A DNA stretch of 38,002 nucleotides, taken from the NCBI GenBank assembly GCA_947626585.1, contig CANQSU010000004.1, positions 1-38,002 on the forward strand, in the 5' to 3' direction. This document shows positions 1 to 8,277 of the stretch, piece by piece. Numbering within the stretch: the stretch's first letter is position 1; the number at the start of each line of letters is the position of its first letter. This DNA comes from an uncultured Oscillospiraceae bacterium. Its GTDB lineage: Bacteria; Bacillota; Clostridia; Oscillospirales; Oscillospiraceae. The notes beneath the pieces are model-generated. The model was given only the letters and a program-made list of their open reading frames with translations, was not told the origin of the DNA and did not search any database. A program made the position numbers and the translations under genes.

Positions 1-1
1 G

Positions 2-85
2 GATGCGCTCAATGGGAATGAAAAATCCGAACACATCCCCGATTTGGAAGATGCAGTTCGGATTATCATGGATTGGTGCGAGTGA
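2..85 (+). CDS. C-terminal tail of an upstream gene (partial, unknown product)
   Basis: Frame 2 is open from the window edge to a TGA at 83-85 and encodes 27 residues ending in EDAVRIIMDWCE. The composition is that of a real protein (acidic, amphipathic) rather than of a GC-rich shadow frame. A good intrinsic terminator follows about 100 bases later, as expected for a gene end. The family cannot be told from so few residues. The longer ORF listed at 3-305 overlaps the terminator and is not favoured. Confidence 0.45.
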   Translation, partial: DALNGNEKSEHIPDLEDAVRIIMDWCE

Positions 86-489
86 CGTTATAGGAACTCC
101 CGAGGAATTCCCTAATACCAAGGGTTTGCGGGCGGACACACAGCGATATTTACATCCTAAAGCAGATTTTTTGATTTGCAGAATCGGTGTTCCTCACTTG
201 GAACGCCGATTTTTCATGTCCATTTCCAACCCTCTAGCGATGAAGAAACACACCATCGCAACCATGCTTATTTACTGTGTTTATTGTATCATATTACACT
301 TTTGAACACAAGAGGTTTTTATTTGAAAACTGTAAAGCACAAATTACCGCATCTCATCTTTGACTATGAGATTGGAGAAAACGGCACAGTCCCCGATTAA
401 ACCTGTTCAATCAGAGGGCACACGGCTCTCTCTGAATTGGAAGTCGCTCAAAGATGGGCGGCTATTATTATTTTGTAGGAGGAACCCAT
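86..489. other. Intergenic leader upstream of the pilus operon
   Basis: No convincing gene is seen in these roughly 400 bases, which are AT-richer than the genes that follow. The stretch holds a terminator (182-214), a 7-bp inverted repeat ATCTCAT/ATGAGAT at 351-372, and the AGGAGG ribosome binding site at 477-482. A weak promoter-like pair, TTTACT (271-276) and TACACT (294-299) with a 17-base spacer, could drive the pilus operon, but the match is poor. The small ORFs on the track here lack ribosome binding sites and protein-like sequence. Confidence 0.5.
182..214 (+). terminator. Rho-independent terminator
   Basis: The arms AATCGGTGTTCC and GGAACGCCGATT pair over 12 bp with one G-T pair around a short TCACTT loop. 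A run of Ts follows the second arm. It lies about 100 bases after the stop of the partial gene at the window edge and before the pilus operon, so it should separate the two transcription units. Confidence 0.75.
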
Positions 490-3400
490 GTGAAGAAGAT
501 CAAACGCTTGTTGCCTCTGCTGATGATTCTACTGCTTCTGCCGAGCATGGTGCCGTTCAGCGCCTTGGCTCAGGAGGGTGCCAGCAATGATCCCCCGGAG
601 ACAACGCCCACGGCAACACCGGATGATGCTGTTTTTTCGGGCGGCATCCCGGATGAAACATCACCCCCGGCGGAAACCGCCGCACCCACGGACACGCCTG
701 TCCCCACGCCAACGCCTACAGGAACACCCACACCCACTGTACCTACGCAGATTCCGGAGGAAGCATCCACGCCTGCCCCGGAGATCATGCCACCCGGCAT
801 GAGCGGCCCCAGCATGGATGAACCCTACGGAGATGGCATCGTAATGGGGCCGAACAATCCCCCAGAGGATGGCCCGGTCATGTTTTCCGCAATCAGCGGG
901 ACCGCCGCCATCGCCGTGCATAACTGCTATGATTCCACCGGCGCACAAATCAAATATGCCAGTTCTTTCTACTGGAACGGGAAGTATATCGGCGGCTACA
1001 GCAGCCCCCGGTATCAGATCACCGCCAACGGCTCCCCGGCGTACTGCATCGAACCGGGCGGCTACCTCCCCGGAGGCTCTACCGTTTCCACCAGCACCGC
1101 AAAGGTCTGGAACGGCTTTTCGTCAGACAAGCGCAACGCCATCAAGGTGGCGCTGTTGTGCGGAGAAGCGGGTAACAGCTCTAATCTCTCCGGCAACTTC
1201 GGCAGCCGGTACACGGCGACGCAGATGATCATTTGGGAACTCGTTATAGGCGCCCGCAGCACCTATTCTCCGTACAACTGCACCGATACCAAGGTGATCA
1301 ATTCCGTATGCAACGGAGGGGCCAACAGCGAGGTCAAAGCGGTCTACGATCAGATCTCCAACGCCATGCGGACATACAGCGTCCTGCCCAGTTTTGTCAA
1401 CTCTCTCAATGCCCCGCCCCCATCCAGTGAGATGACCTATCAGAACGGTGCGTTCACCATTACCTTTACCGACAGCAACAATGTGCTGTCCAATTTCAAC
1501 TTCACCAGCAGCAACGGTAATCTCCGCTTTAGTGTGTCGGGGAATCAGTTGACGATCACATCCCCGTCCACCGTGGATGACGCCACCGTGAATGTCACCA
1601 AGAAGAACGCCGCGTCTGTCAGTTCGACCATCACGGCCTACGCCGGAAACGGTTTGCAGGAAACCATCGTGGGCATTGAAGCAGCGGATAACACATCCGG
1701 CTGGTTCTCTGTCTATGCTGAGGCATCGCCCCCGCCTCCTCCCGCCAAGGCTACACTGACGATCAAAAAGACCGCCGAGGACGGCAACATCTATAACATC
1801 TATTTCACGATCGACGGTATCGGCGGCACTGTGGCAGATAAACATTACAACGTCTACACCGACTACTCCGGCACTATCACGCAGGAGCTTGATCCGGGGA
1901 CCTACATGGTCACGGAGCAGACGCCCAGCGGCTATGTTGCCAGTCCGAGATCCAAGCAGATCACGCTCCAGAGCGGCGATGCCCAGACCATCAGTTTCTA
2001 TAATTCGCTGGAAAAGGGCAGTCTTACGATCAATAAGACCTCGGATGATGGCAAGGTCAGCGGGATCTCGTTCACCATTTCCGGTAACAGCGTATATAAG
2101 ACTGTGACTACCGACTACTACGGCAGTATCACCGTGTCCGATCTGCCTCCCGGCTCTTACACCATCACGGAGCAGGTCCCGGCAGGCTATTCCGCAGACA
2201 AAGCCTCCCAGCGTATCACCCTTATGCCCGGTGAGGCCTACACGGTCAACTTCCACAACTCTCCGCAGAAGGGCAGTTTGAAAATCATCAAAACGTCCAA
2301 CGACAACAAGGTGAGCGGCATCACGTTCACGGTCAAAGGCGGGAGTGTGAATACGAACGTGACCACCGAATCGGACGGCACCATCACAGTTTCCGACCTC
2401 ACCCCCGGCAGTTATACCGTGACCGAGACTGTCCCCAGCGGCTATACCGCAGACCGGGCCTCGCAGACCGTGACCGTAGAATATGGCAAGACCGCCACCG
2501 TCAATTTTAAGAACACCCTCAAGACCGGGAGCATCAAGATCGTCAAGACCTCGGACGATGGCAAGGTCAGCGGCGTCCAGTTCACGGTCACGGGTGGCTC
2601 GGTCAATCAGACCGTCACCACCGCCTCGGACGGCACCATCACCGTCCCCGGCCTTGTACCCGGACAATACACCGTGACCGAGACTGTCCCAGAGGGCTAT
2701 GTCTGCGATGCCCCCTCACAGACTGTCACCGTCGTTTATGACCAGACCGCCACCGTGAACTTTACCAACAAGCTGAAGATGTGGCGTGTGGCCGTGACCA
2801 AGGTGGACGCGGATGCCAGTGTGCGCCGCAGCCGGAATGTGACGCTGGAGGGAGCGCAGTACGGCGTGTATAAGGACGGCGCGATCCAGGACACCTATAC
2901 CACGGACAGCGGCGGCCACTTTACCACCAACTACTACCCCTGCGGGACAGGCTGGACGCTGCAGGAGATCGTCGCCCCGACCGGGTACACCGTGGACCCC
3001 AATTCCTATCCCATCGGCCTGGAGGCGGGGACTGTCCAGCTTGCCGCCAATGATACGGAGCTGACCGTCCCCGAGGAGATCATTGAGGGAAAGCTGGTCA
3101 TCGTCAAGCAGGACGGCCTCACCGATGCGCCCCTGGCCGGGGCCATGTTCACGGTCTACGATGAGGATGGCGCAACTGTGACCGAGGGACCCACCGGGGA
3201 GGATGGCACCTTTACCGTGGACTCTCTGCCCTACGGCAGCTACACGGTCAAGGAAATGAAAGCCCCGGACGGCTACCAGCTGGACGAAACGGTTTTTGAC
3301 TTCGCTATCGAGACAGACGGCCAGACCGTGACCCTGACGAGGGAGAACGTCTATTGCGTCGGTTCCCTCACCGTCCACAAGCAGGACACCCAGGGCAGCG

Positions 3401-3855
3401 CCCTTTCCGGCACCGTGTATCTGCTGGAATACTCCCAGGACGGCGCGACCTGGAATCCCGTCACGTTCAGATCGGACGCGACGCCCACCATCGGCGGCTG
3501 TACCAGCCTGGACCTCAACGCCGGACAGCTTGCCACGGGCGCGGACGGCACCGTGTTCTATGACGGCCTTGTGGCAGACGGAAAGGTGCAGTACCGCCTC
3601 ACGGAGATAAAGGCCCCGGAGGGCCTGTCCCTGCTGAAAGACCCGGTATTCAAAGGCACTCTGCCTTTTGAGGCTCCCACCGGCCCGGAGTACGACATCT
3701 CCTTTACCGTCACCAACAACCGCATCACCACTCTGCCGCAGACAGGCTCTTCCGGCCTGCTGCTGCCCGTGACCATCGGCGCTGCCCTCCTGGGGCTGGC
3801 CGGATGCACGGGCTTTTTTGTTGCCCACAACCGCAAAAAACACAAATCACTTTAA
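490..3855 (+). CDS. Thioester-domain tip adhesin/ancillary pilin with CnaB repeats, LPQTG-anchored
   Basis: A 1121-residue surface protein. The GTG at 490 is chosen because AGGAGG (477-482) lies 7 bases upstream and the product then opens with a clean signal peptide (VKKIKRLLPLLMILLLLP). The ORF-track start at 454 lacks a good site. A Pro/Thr-rich stalk covers about residues 40-130. A thioester domain follows, with Cys186 in AYCIEPGG and Gln245 in TQMIIWE, the pair known to form an internal Cys-Gln thioester that can bond covalently to host surfaces. From residue 420 come four tandem CnaB/SpaA-like domains of about 85 residues, then about three more divergent ones, each with a Lys strand (TINKTS-like) and an E-box (YTITEQ-like) for isopeptide bonds. 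It ends with LPQTG (1082-1086), a hydrophobic span and a basic tail. It heads an operon with a backbone pilin and two sortases. The tip role is inferred from the thioester domain and gene order. Confidence 0.88.
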   Translation: MKKIKRLLPLLMILLLLPSMVPFSALAQEGASNDPPETTPTATPDDAVFSGGIPDETSPPAETAAPTDTPVPTPTPTGTPTPTVPTQIPEEASTPAPEIMPPGMSGPSMDEPYGDGIVMGPNNPPEDGPVMFSAISGTAAIAVHNCYDSTGAQIKYASSFYWNGKYIGGYSSPRYQITANGSPAYCIEPGGYLPGGSTVSTSTAKVWNGFSSDKRNAIKVALLCGEAGNSSNLSGNFGSRYTATQMIIWELVIGARSTYSPYNCTDTKVINSVCNGGANSEVKAVYDQISNAMRTYSVLPSFVNSLNAPPPSSEMTYQNGAFTITFTDSNNVLSNFNFTSSNGNLRFSVSGNQLTITSPSTVDDATVNVTKKNAASVSSTITAYAGNGLQETIVGIEAADNTSGWFSVYAEASPPPPPAKATLTIKKTAEDGNIYNIYFTIDGIGGTVADKHYNVYTDYSGTITQELDPGTYMVTEQTPSGYVASPRSKQITLQSGDAQTISFYNSLEKGSLTINKTSDDGKVSGISFTISGNSVYKTVTTDYYGSITVSDLPPGSYTITEQVPAGYSADKASQRITLMPGEAYTVNFHNSPQKGSLKIIKTSNDNKVSGITFTVKGGSVNTNVTTESDGTITVSDLTPGSYTVTETVPSGYTADRASQTVTVEYGKTATVNFKNTLKTGSIKIVKTSDDGKVSGVQFTVTGGSVNQTVTTASDGTITVPGLVPGQYTVTETVPEGYVCDAPSQTVTVVYDQTATVNFTNKLKMWRVAVTKVDADASVRRSRNVTLEGAQYGVYKDGAIQDTYTTDSGGHFTTNYYPCGTGWTLQEIVAPTGYTVDPNSYPIGLEAGTVQLAANDTELTVPEEIIEGKLVIVKQDGLTDAPLAGAMFTVYDEDGATVTEGPTGEDGTFTVDSLPYGSYTVKEMKAPDGYQLDETVFDFAIETDGQTVTLTRENVYCVGSLTVHKQDTQGSALSGTVYLLEYSQDGATWNPVTFRSDATPTIGGCTSLDLNAGQLATGADGTVFYDGLVADGKVQYRLTEIKAPEGLSLLKDPVFKGTLPFEAPTGPEYDISFTVTNNRITTLPQTGSSGLLLPVTIGAALLGLAGCTGFFVAHNRKKHKSL
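1747..2772 (+). repeat. Tandem CnaB-encoding repeats (about 255-bp units)
   Basis: Four consecutive units start near 1747, 2014, 2269 and 2521, with spacings of 267, 255 and 252 bases, all multiples of three. The DNA itself is similar: close variants of TCGGATGATGGCAAGGTCAG recur near the same place in the later units. Each unit encodes one CnaB-type beta-sandwich that begins with K(G/T)SL/I and ends with a TVNF-like strand. The first unit is the most divergent. Confidence 0.8.
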
Positions 3856-3870
3856 GGAGGAAACTGACCT

Positions 3871-5751
3871 ATGAAAACTGTCAAGAAAACCGTAGCCCTC
3901 ATCCTGGCCCTCATCATGGTGCTGTCCCTGGCTGCGGTCGGCTTTGCCGATAACGGCCCCATCATCGACCCGTCCAAGACGGGCTCCCTGAACATCTACA
4001 AGTACGATCTCACCAGCGCGGAGGCTGCGGGTGCGTGGGACGCCGGTTCCCATGTATCCTCCGGCGTCTATGACAGCAGCGTGAACGACACCCTTGGCGG
4101 GGCCGTCAACTACGCCATTCAGGGCGTGAAGTTCACCTATTTGAAGGTGGCCGATATTACCACCTACACCAGCTCGGACGGCAGCAGTCAGACTTCCACC
4201 ACTGTCTACGCCATGCCCGTTGGCCCCACTACCACCTCGCTCCTCACGGCCCTGGGTCTTTCCTATGAGAACACCCATCACCAGACGGAGAGCATCTACT
4301 ATTTCACCTCGGATACGCTGGTCTCCGCCCTGGAAAAGGCCCTCGCGGGCAACGCTACCGTCACGAAGAACGCCCTGGAGACCTACATCGGCTCCAATGG
4401 CGGTACGGAAATGGCTGAAACGGACGAGTACGGCCACAGCTCCGCCAGCGGCCTGCCCCTGGGTCTGTATCTCATCGTTGAGACTGCTGTGCCGGAGAAC
4501 GTCACCAGCACCACAGATCCCTTCCTGGTGAGCCTGCCCATGACCTCCATTGATGGGTCCTCGTGGAATTATGACGTGACTGTATATCCCAAGAACAATA
4601 CCGGCTCCCCTACGCTGGAAAAGACTGTCCGGGAGGCCCAGACCAGCACCGGCAAAAACTCCGGCGCGGCGGACAGCATCACGGACGGCTATGCCCATAC
4701 CGCCACCGCCTCGGACGGCGACGTAGTGCAGTATCAGATCATTTCCACCCTGCCCACCATCACCAGCGCGGCTTCCCAGCTCACCACCTATACCTTTGTG
4801 GATAATTTGAGCCAGGGCCTCGCTTATACCCAGAATGATGTCGTGGTCGAGTTCTTCCGGGACAAGGGCTGCACCGACAAGATCACCACCTGGGCGCAGA
4901 GCGAGGGCAAGTTCAGCGCCGACTACACCGCCGAGGACGGCGGGGCCGCCATGACCATCACCATGACCGGGACCGGCTTGGCGGAGATCAACACCAGCGC
5001 TGACGTGTATGGCGCTGCCGGCCAGCAGTCCGGCTATTCCGCCTGCACCATGCGAATCACTTACAGCGCCGCCGTCCACAGCGACGCCAGCGTTTCCTAC
5101 GGTGCTACCGGCAATCCCAACAACGTGACCCTCACTTGGCGACGTACCAATGCCGAGTATTACGACACGCTCAAGGACGACTGCCATGTGTATGTCTACG
5201 GCCTCGACCTGACCAAGCAGTTCTCCGACGGCGCGGGCAGCTTCGCCAACGTGAAGATGCTCCTGCACAATGATACCGACAGCTACTTTGTCCAGGCCAC
5301 CCAGCAGGACGGCATATACTTCGTGACCGGCCATACCGCCGACGAGACCCAGGCCACCGTGTTCGTCCCCAACGCCGAGGGCAAGGTCATCGTCAAGGGC
5401 TTGGAGGATGACGCTTACTCCATCACCGAGGCCGCTACCGACAACGGCTATATGCTGCTGCAGGAGGCGGTCAAGGTCGTTATCTCCACCGCCGAGGGGA
5501 CAGTATGCGACGTATGCAAGAAGCCCATGCTCACCGCCTCCGCTACGGTCAATGGCAATGCGGCGGAGATGGCCGCTTCCAACGAATCCGCCAACGCCTT
5601 CGTGACGCTGACCGTGGTGAACACCAAGGGCTTTGATCTGCCCCAGACCGGCGGACGCGGCACCTGGCTCTACACCACTATCGGTATTGTGGTCATGGCC
5701 GGAGCCGCCGCTGTGATCTTCTTCATCATGCGCCGCCGCTCCACCCGGTAA
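3871..5751 (+). CDS. SpaA-type backbone (shaft) pilin, LPQTG-anchored
   Basis: A 626-residue secreted protein with a signal peptide (LILALIMVLSLAAVGFA). It carries the pilin motif WNYDVTVYPKN, a match to WxxxVxVYPKN; its Lys241 is the expected nucleophile acceptor when class C sortases link pilin subunits. An E-box-like YSITEA lies near the C-terminus. The protein ends with LPQTG (from residue 590), a membrane span and the RRRSTR tail. An AGGAGG-type site (TTAAGGAGGAAACTG) precedes the ATG, 15 bases after the adhesin gene. Having both the pilin motif and the sorting signal identifies it as the polymerising shaft subunit. The role follows from family knowledge; the pilus itself is inferred. 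Confidence 0.9.
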   Translation: MKTVKKTVALILALIMVLSLAAVGFADNGPIIDPSKTGSLNIYKYDLTSAEAAGAWDAGSHVSSGVYDSSVNDTLGGAVNYAIQGVKFTYLKVADITTYTSSDGSSQTSTTVYAMPVGPTTTSLLTALGLSYENTHHQTESIYYFTSDTLVSALEKALAGNATVTKNALETYIGSNGGTEMAETDEYGHSSASGLPLGLYLIVETAVPENVTSTTDPFLVSLPMTSIDGSSWNYDVTVYPKNNTGSPTLEKTVREAQTSTGKNSGAADSITDGYAHTATASDGDVVQYQIISTLPTITSAASQLTTYTFVDNLSQGLAYTQNDVVVEFFRDKGCTDKITTWAQSEGKFSADYTAEDGGAAMTITMTGTGLAEINTSADVYGAAGQQSGYSACTMRITYSAAVHSDASVSYGATGNPNNVTLTWRRTNAEYYDTLKDDCHVYVYGLDLTKQFSDGAGSFANVKMLLHNDTDSYFVQATQQDGIYFVTGHTADETQATVFVPNAEGKVIVKGLEDDAYSITEAATDNGYMLLQEAVKVVISTAEGTVCDVCKKPMLTASATVNGNAAEMAASNESANAFVTLTVVNTKGFDLPQTGGRGTWLYTTIGIVVMAGAAAVIFFIMRRRSTR

Positions 5752-6632
5752 TGGGATGGGCAAAGATAGCCGCCTGCGTCCTGGTGTTCATCCTGGCGCT
5801 GGGGCTCACGCTTTACCCATTCGCCAGTAACTATCTGGCGGAGAAGTACGCCTCCACCGCGATGGCCGCCTACTCTGACGCGATCTCCTGCATGGACGAT
5901 ACCATGCTCCAACGGGAGCGCGAGGCGGCCCAACAGTTCAACAGCAGCATCGGGGTCATCTCTATGAGTGGCCCCGATGCCCTCTCACGGCTCAACGCCG
6001 CCCGCGACGGCTATGAGGATCTGTTGAATATAAACGGCAACGGCATTATGGGCTATATCCGCATCCCGGCCATCGACGTGGCGCTGCCCATATATCACGG
6101 CGTAGAGAACAGCACCTTGGAACAGGGCGTGGGCCATCTGCCCGGTTCGTCCCTGCCGATAGGCGGCGAGGGCACCCACGCTATCCTCGCGGCCCACTCC
6201 GGTCTTGCCAGCCAAAAGATGTTCACCGACCTGGAGCAGCTGAAGCAGGGAGATACCTTTTACATATCTGTCCTGGACGAAACATTGGCCTATGAGGTGG
6301 AGCAAAGCATCGTGGTGGAGCCGGACGACGCCTCGACCTTGGAGGTCATACCGGGCAGCGACCTTGTGACGCTCATCACCTGCACCCCTTATGGGGTGAA
6401 CACCCATCGGCTTTTGGTTCGGGGCAGGCGCATCCCGTACATCCCCGCACAGGAGGCAGTCATGGAAGATGAGGCCACTACCGAACCGTCTACATGGCGG
6501 CAGCAGTATATAAAGGGCCTCGCTCTGGGCTTCGGCATCCTGGCCGGGAGCGGCGGGGCGGCGCTTATTGGATGGAAGCTTTACCGCATAAAGCACAGAC
6601 GCAGGAGGTACGGTAAGCATGAAGCACATTGA
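5751..6632 (+). CDS. Class C-like sortase (pilus assembly), first copy
   Basis: A 293-residue membrane-anchored transpeptidase. It has an N-terminal membrane span (residues about 3-25), a sortase beta-barrel that starts near GNGIMGYIRIP, the catalytic His149 in LAAHSG, Cys211 in TLITCTPYG and Arg220 in HRLLVRGRR, and a second membrane span near residues 248-270. That double-span layout is typical of pilin-polymerising class C sortases. The ATG overlaps the pilin stop as TAATG, so translation is coupled. No clear Asp-Pro-aromatic lid motif is seen before the barrel, where other class C enzymes carry one. It should cleave LPQTG and join the pilin subunits in the row before it. Confidence 0.88.
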   Translation: MGWAKIAACVLVFILALGLTLYPFASNYLAEKYASTAMAAYSDAISCMDDTMLQREREAAQQFNSSIGVISMSGPDALSRLNAARDGYEDLLNINGNGIMGYIRIPAIDVALPIYHGVENSTLEQGVGHLPGSSLPIGGEGTHAILAAHSGLASQKMFTDLEQLKQGDTFYISVLDETLAYEVEQSIVVEPDDASTLEVIPGSDLVTLITCTPYGVNTHRLLVRGRRIPYIPAQEAVMEDEATTEPSTWRQQYIKGLALGFGILAGSGGAALIGWKLYRIKHRRRRYGKHEAH

Positions 6633-7404
6633 TCCGCGCCGGAGAAGCAGCGCAAAGACCGGGGCAATTATCGCGCTGCTCTGCGCCATCTTTCTAGCGG
6701 GCCTCACCATCTTCCTATGGCCTAAGCTGGTGGGCTTTCATCTGACCCGTCAGGCCCACAAAGCCGTGAGCGAGTTCTTTGACATGACCGCCATGCCCGA
6801 CAACGATGCCGATGTGACCATCACTTATGTGGATGGCCCGACCGTTTCTCCCACGCCCCGGCCATATTCGGAACTGTATGAAGCCATGCGGCAGTATAAC
6901 GCCCGGATCCACGCCAACGGGCAATCCGGGCTGTCTGACGCCTGGGCTTACCAGCAACCGTCCTTTGACCTCGCCGCATATGGCATTGAGGATGGCGCGA
7001 TGGGCGTGATCTCCATTCCCAAAATGGACGTGGAGCTGCCCATTTACCTGGGGGCTACCTATGACAACATGGCCGCCGGCGCGGTCCACCTGTCCCAGAC
7101 CAGCCTTCCCATCGGAGGGGAGAACACCAACTGCGTCATCGCCGCCCACCGGGGATGGTATGGAGCGCCCTATTTCCGATATATCGATCTGCTTGAAGCA
7201 GGCGATGAGGTATATGTCACAAACCTCTGGGAAACGCTGACCTATAAGGTCACGTCCATCAAGGTCATTGAACCCAACGACATTGACGAGATCCTGATCC
7301 AGCAGGGACGGGATATGCTGACGCTGCTCACCTGCCACCCCTATGCCTCTGGAGGACGGTACAGATATGTGGCCTTCTGCGACCGCGTAATGAGCGTCGG
7401 CTGA
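6619..7404 (+). CDS. Sortase, second copy (pilus assembly or wall anchoring)
   Basis: A 261-residue sortase with an N-terminal span (about residues 14-33) and no obvious C-terminal span. Active-site residues are His177 in IAAHRG and Cys239 in TLLTCHPY, with the Arg in RYRYVAF. The gene overlaps the preceding sortase by 14 bases, which implies coupled expression. The two sortases are clearly diverged rather than a recent duplication. The missing C-terminal anchor and different flanks suggest separate jobs, for example tip joining or wall attachment versus shaft polymerisation. That division is inference. Confidence 0.87.
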   Translation: MKHIDPRRRSSAKTGAIIALLCAIFLAGLTIFLWPKLVGFHLTRQAHKAVSEFFDMTAMPDNDADVTITYVDGPTVSPTPRPYSELYEAMRQYNARIHANGQSGLSDAWAYQQPSFDLAAYGIEDGAMGVISIPKMDVELPIYLGATYDNMAAGAVHLSQTSLPIGGENTNCVIAAHRGWYGAPYFRYIDLLEAGDEVYVTNLWETLTYKVTSIKVIEPNDIDEILIQQGRDMLTLLTCHPYASGGRYRYVAFCDRVMSVG

Positions 7405-7412
7405 CACAGAAA

Positions 7413-7443
7413 AAGCACGGGTCTCACTTCGAGGCCCGTGCTT
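7413..7443 (+). terminator. Hairpin terminator after the pilus operon
   Basis: AAGCACGGGTCTC and GAGGCCCGTGCTT pair over 13 bp with one G-T pair and a four-base loop, 9 bases after the second sortase stop. There is only a short T run on the plus strand, so termination strength is uncertain. The A-run before the hairpin would serve as the U tract if read from the other strand. Confidence 0.6.
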
Positions 7444-7482
7444 ACGTTAGGTCGTTACCCATTTGTGATGAGCATCAAATGA

Positions 7483-7523
7483 CACAAAAGCATGGGTTTT
7501 AATTCTAACCCATGCTTTTTGTG
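7483..7523. terminator. Bidirectional terminator between pilus operon and minus-strand cargo
   Basis: CACAAAAGCATGGGTT and AACCCATGCTTTTTGTG form a long stem with one bulged base around TTAATTCT. Stem ends are A-rich on the left and T-rich on the right, so the structure has a U tract in either direction. It sits 4 bases beyond the 3' end of the minus-strand lipoprotein gene and about 80 bases after the sortase, so it can end both convergent units. Confidence 0.75.
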
Positions 7524-7526
7524 CAA

Positions 7527-8261
7527 TTAATCCGATAGTGTTTCTCCGGAAAAACTAAGAACTTCATCTAAAGTCACGGCTTCTATAGGTCTGATTGGTT
7601 TATCCGAATTGCCACTATACGGGATCTCATAAGAATACAAATCTGGATTGAGACCTTCAGTCAATGCTTCGGGGATATCACGGATGTTCTTAATTATATA
7701 CTGTCTTCCATCAATTTCTCCAACGAAGTTAAAGATTCTGTCATAGTATCCAGCGGAAGTGTCCTCTGCGTCAGATGCACTCTTCTTTGTTAGGACTGTG
7801 AACGCATAGAGACCATCATTGATTTTTTCTATTTGATCGATCTCATAGTCTAGAACAAACCATGGAGTGGTTTCATCCATTTGGCGGTAGAACTCACTAT
7901 TAGGTGAATAGTAACAATATGAAAGAGCTTCTGAACTGTGAAGACCTTTTTTACCGGCTTCCATATAATCTTCAAAGAATGAAATGACTTCTTGTGGAAC
8001 ACTTGCAAATGAATCATGATCACCCGAGTTGTTGTTAGGATTATCTTCGGATGTGACCGGACTCACTTCTGGAAGAATATTTTGGGTTGGACTAACCAGT
8101 TCGGTATTGTTGGACTCATCTTTTGATAATACCGTCATGGAAGACGAGATTACGCCGCTCCCCAACGTCCCCCTTTTTTTTGAACAGCCAAGAAGGACCA
8201 GAAAGCACAGCACCGCCACAAACACTTCAAAAGCTGGCTTTATTCGAGGTTTCATATCCAT
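7527..8261 (-). CDS. Putative lipoprotein of unknown function
   Basis: A 244-residue protein whose N-terminus has a basic stretch, a hydrophobic segment and a lipobox, FLVLLGC, so it should be lipidated and held at the outer face of the membrane. The first part after the cysteine is Ser/Thr/Asn-rich linker. The rest is a soluble domain with alternating strands, acidic near the C-terminus, that I do not recognise. Two ATG codons (8261, 8255) follow an AGGAGA site; the first is 3 bases from it and the second has a more usual gap. The gene is the second of a two-gene minus-strand operon and has visibly lower GC and different codon choice from its neighbours, which suggests separate acquisition. 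Confidence 0.75.
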   Translation of the reverse strand: MDMKPRIKPAFEVFVAVLCFLVLLGCSKKRGTLGSGVISSSMTVLSKDESNNTELVSPTQNILPEVSPVTSEDNPNNNSGDHDSFASVPQEVISFFEDYMEAGKKGLHSSEALSYCYYSPNSEFYRQMDETTPWFVLDYEIDQIEKINDGLYAFTVLTKKSASDAEDTSAGYYDRIFNFVGEIDGRQYIIKNIRDIPEALTEGLNPDLYSYEIPYSGNSDKPIRPIEAVTLDEVLSFSGETLSD

Positions 8262-8277
8262 ATTTCTCCTATTTTAG

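Noticed and set aside
108-120. TAATACCAAGG near the left edge matches CCTTGGTATTA at about 24722 in inverse orientation; considered as att or insertion ends
   Set aside because: Only 11 bases match, flanks differ, and no recombinase or element boundary lies beside either copy.
3-305. 100-residue ORF at the left edge
   Set aside because: It runs through a strong terminator, and another frame gives a more protein-like end at 85.
1123-2667. 514-residue minus-strand ORF antisense to the CnaB repeats
   Set aside because: Mirror of the repeats, Gly/Asp/Arg-rich with no domain; a shadow.
1747-2772. Regular repeats considered as a CRISPR array
   Set aside because: Units are about 255 bp, in frame, and encode CnaB domains; no short repeats with spacers.
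3847-5763. 638-residue minus-strand ORF antisense to the backbone pilin
   Set aside because: Its product is Gly/Val/His-rich and low in complexity, it has no ribosome binding site, and it mirrors a clear pilin gene. GC-rich codon use produces such shadows.
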